Positions 5,580 to 6,230 of a stretch of 6,230 bases of DNA are shown piece after piece. Both the position numbers and the translations under genes were made by a program. The stretch covers positions 1 through 6,230 of the forward strand of contig JABHUT010000118.1 in assembly GCA_018658685.1 (NCBI GenBank). Direction: 5' to 3'. Positions within the stretch are counted from its first letter, which is position 1. Each line of letters starts with the position of its first letter. The DNA comes from Alphaproteobacteria bacterium. GTDB lineage: Bacteria; Pseudomonadota; Alphaproteobacteria; MED-G09. Under the pieces are notes generated by a model, which was not told the origin of the DNA, made no database searches, and was given only the letters and a program-made list of their open reading frames with translations.

Positions 5580-6230
5580 TTATTGACCATACATTTCTTC
5601 TTGAGTCGGCAAACGATTCAGTTGAATACCTCCACTTACTCGAATTAAATCTCCAGTAGTAAAGCAATCGTCTGATGCCATCCATACTGCAGTATTTGCA
5701 ACATCTTGAACATTTGCAAGTCTTCCAAGAGGGGACTCTTTTGTCATTGCTTTTATTGGACCGTCCATATCAAACAAAGCCCCTGTCATAGGAGTGTCTA
5801 CTAAGCCAGGAGACAAAGAATTAATTTTGAGTCCTTTATGTTGGTATTCTTTTGCAGCTATCTGAACAACTTTATCAGTTCCGGCTTTAGTTCCGACATA
5901 GGCGGAAAGACCAACAGCTGATAATTCAACTGTGACAGATGTTGTTGTTATGATTGAACCACCATTTTCCATAATATTTGCAGCTTCTCTGATAAAAATT
6001 GTTGGTCCTATAAAACTTACTTCTGTGTATTTTCTTAAATGATCCCTTGTTAGTTCGTTAAGTGGCCCTGGTTCATACATACCTGTTGTATTTATCGCAA
6101 TATCAACTTTACCGTATGTATCTTTTGCTATTTTAAATAAGTTTTCTATATCTCCATCTACAGTAATATCACAAGTTTGAGCTTTTCCATTAAGCTCAGA
6201 AGCCAACTCATCCAAAGGCTCTTGGCGACG
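5580..6230 (-). CDS. Short-chain dehydrogenase/reductase, N-terminus beyond window edge
   Basis: SDR-family oxidoreductase, with 216 aa visible; the frame is open to the right edge. The first visible residues, RRQEPLDELASELNG, match the stretch that follows beta-2 in SDRs, so roughly 35-40 residues with the TGxxxGxG cofactor loop lie outside. A TTG at 6213-6215 is therefore an internal codon, not the start. Numbering from the first visible codon, the NNAG motif is replaced by NTTG in DIAINTTGMYEPGPL. The catalytic Ser (in TTTSVTVELS), Tyr and Lys (YVGTK) are present with the normal Ser-x12-Tyr spacing. The usual catalytic Asn position reads Ser (EVSFIGP). SPGLVDTPM and the late TTGDLIRVSGG block are typical. 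It leads the downstream SDR by 25 nt. Divergence at NNAG and Asn suggests an unusual substrate or altered activity; the substrate is unknown. Confidence 0.88.
   Translation of the reverse strand, partial: RRQEPLDELASELNGKAQTCDITVDGDIENLFKIAKDTYGKVDIAINTTGMYEPGPLNELTRDHLRKYTEVSFIGPTIFIREAANIMENGGSIITTTSVTVELSAVGLSAYVGTKAGTDKVVQIAAKEYQHKGLKINSLSPGLVDTPMTGALFDMDGPIKAMTKESPLGRLANVQDVANTAVWMASDDCFTTGDLIRVSGGIQLNRLPTQEEMYGQ

Noticed and set aside
6213..6215. TTG as the start of the right-most SDR
   Set aside because: The frame is open to the window edge, and the residues before it (RRQEP) continue the expected SDR sequence after beta-2. The cofactor-binding N-terminus is missing because of the window edge, not because the protein is short.

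Overview
This window is AT-rich and densely coded, and every convincing gene lies on the minus strand, so transcription runs from right to left. It looks like a low-GC, streamlined, probably marine alphaproteobacterium. The clues are the rplU-rpmA-obgE-proB gene order, an L21 with a long Lys/Ala-rich C-terminal extension, a short Obg (340 aa) ending in Trp-Ser-Pro, and very short intergenic gaps. The lineage is an inference from familiar gene order and protein features, not from a search.

Right-hand block, in transcription order (about 6230 down to 2050): a short-chain dehydrogenase/reductase (SDR) cut off at the window edge, a second complete SDR, a dienelactone-hydrolase-family alpha/beta hydrolase, a GloC/YcbL-type metallo-beta-lactamase-fold thioesterase, and a multi-pass MFS transporter of the AmpG/acetyl-CoA-transporter (PAT) type. 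Gaps are 25, 13, 29 and about 4 nt, or a short overlap depending on the transporter start. This is very likely one transcription unit. Two NAD(P)-dependent oxidoreductases, a Cys-Asp-His hydrolase, a thioester hydrolase and an importer or exporter together suggest uptake and processing of a small organic compound, but the substrate cannot be read from sequence.

Left-hand block (1947 down to 1): rplU (L21), rpmA (L27), obgE (ribosome-assembly GTPase) and the first 36 codons of proB (glutamate 5-kinase, proline synthesis). A near-consensus sigma-70-type promoter (TTGACA, 16 nt, TATATT) sits in the 102-nt gap before rplU, and the predicted 5' leader can form a small GC-clamped hairpin. rpmA follows rplU by 3 nt with a strong ribosome-binding site, obgE follows after a 65-nt AT-rich spacer, and proB overlaps the end of obgE by 13 nt.

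I see no RNA genes, CRISPR arrays, insertion sequences, attachment sites or clear intrinsic terminators. No non-coding stretch exceeds about 100 nt. The window is mostly ordinary housekeeping plus a small catabolic-looking operon. The points worth a second look are details: variant active-site residues in both SDRs, the SKVD G4 motif in Obg, the rplU leader hairpin, and the transporter start codon.
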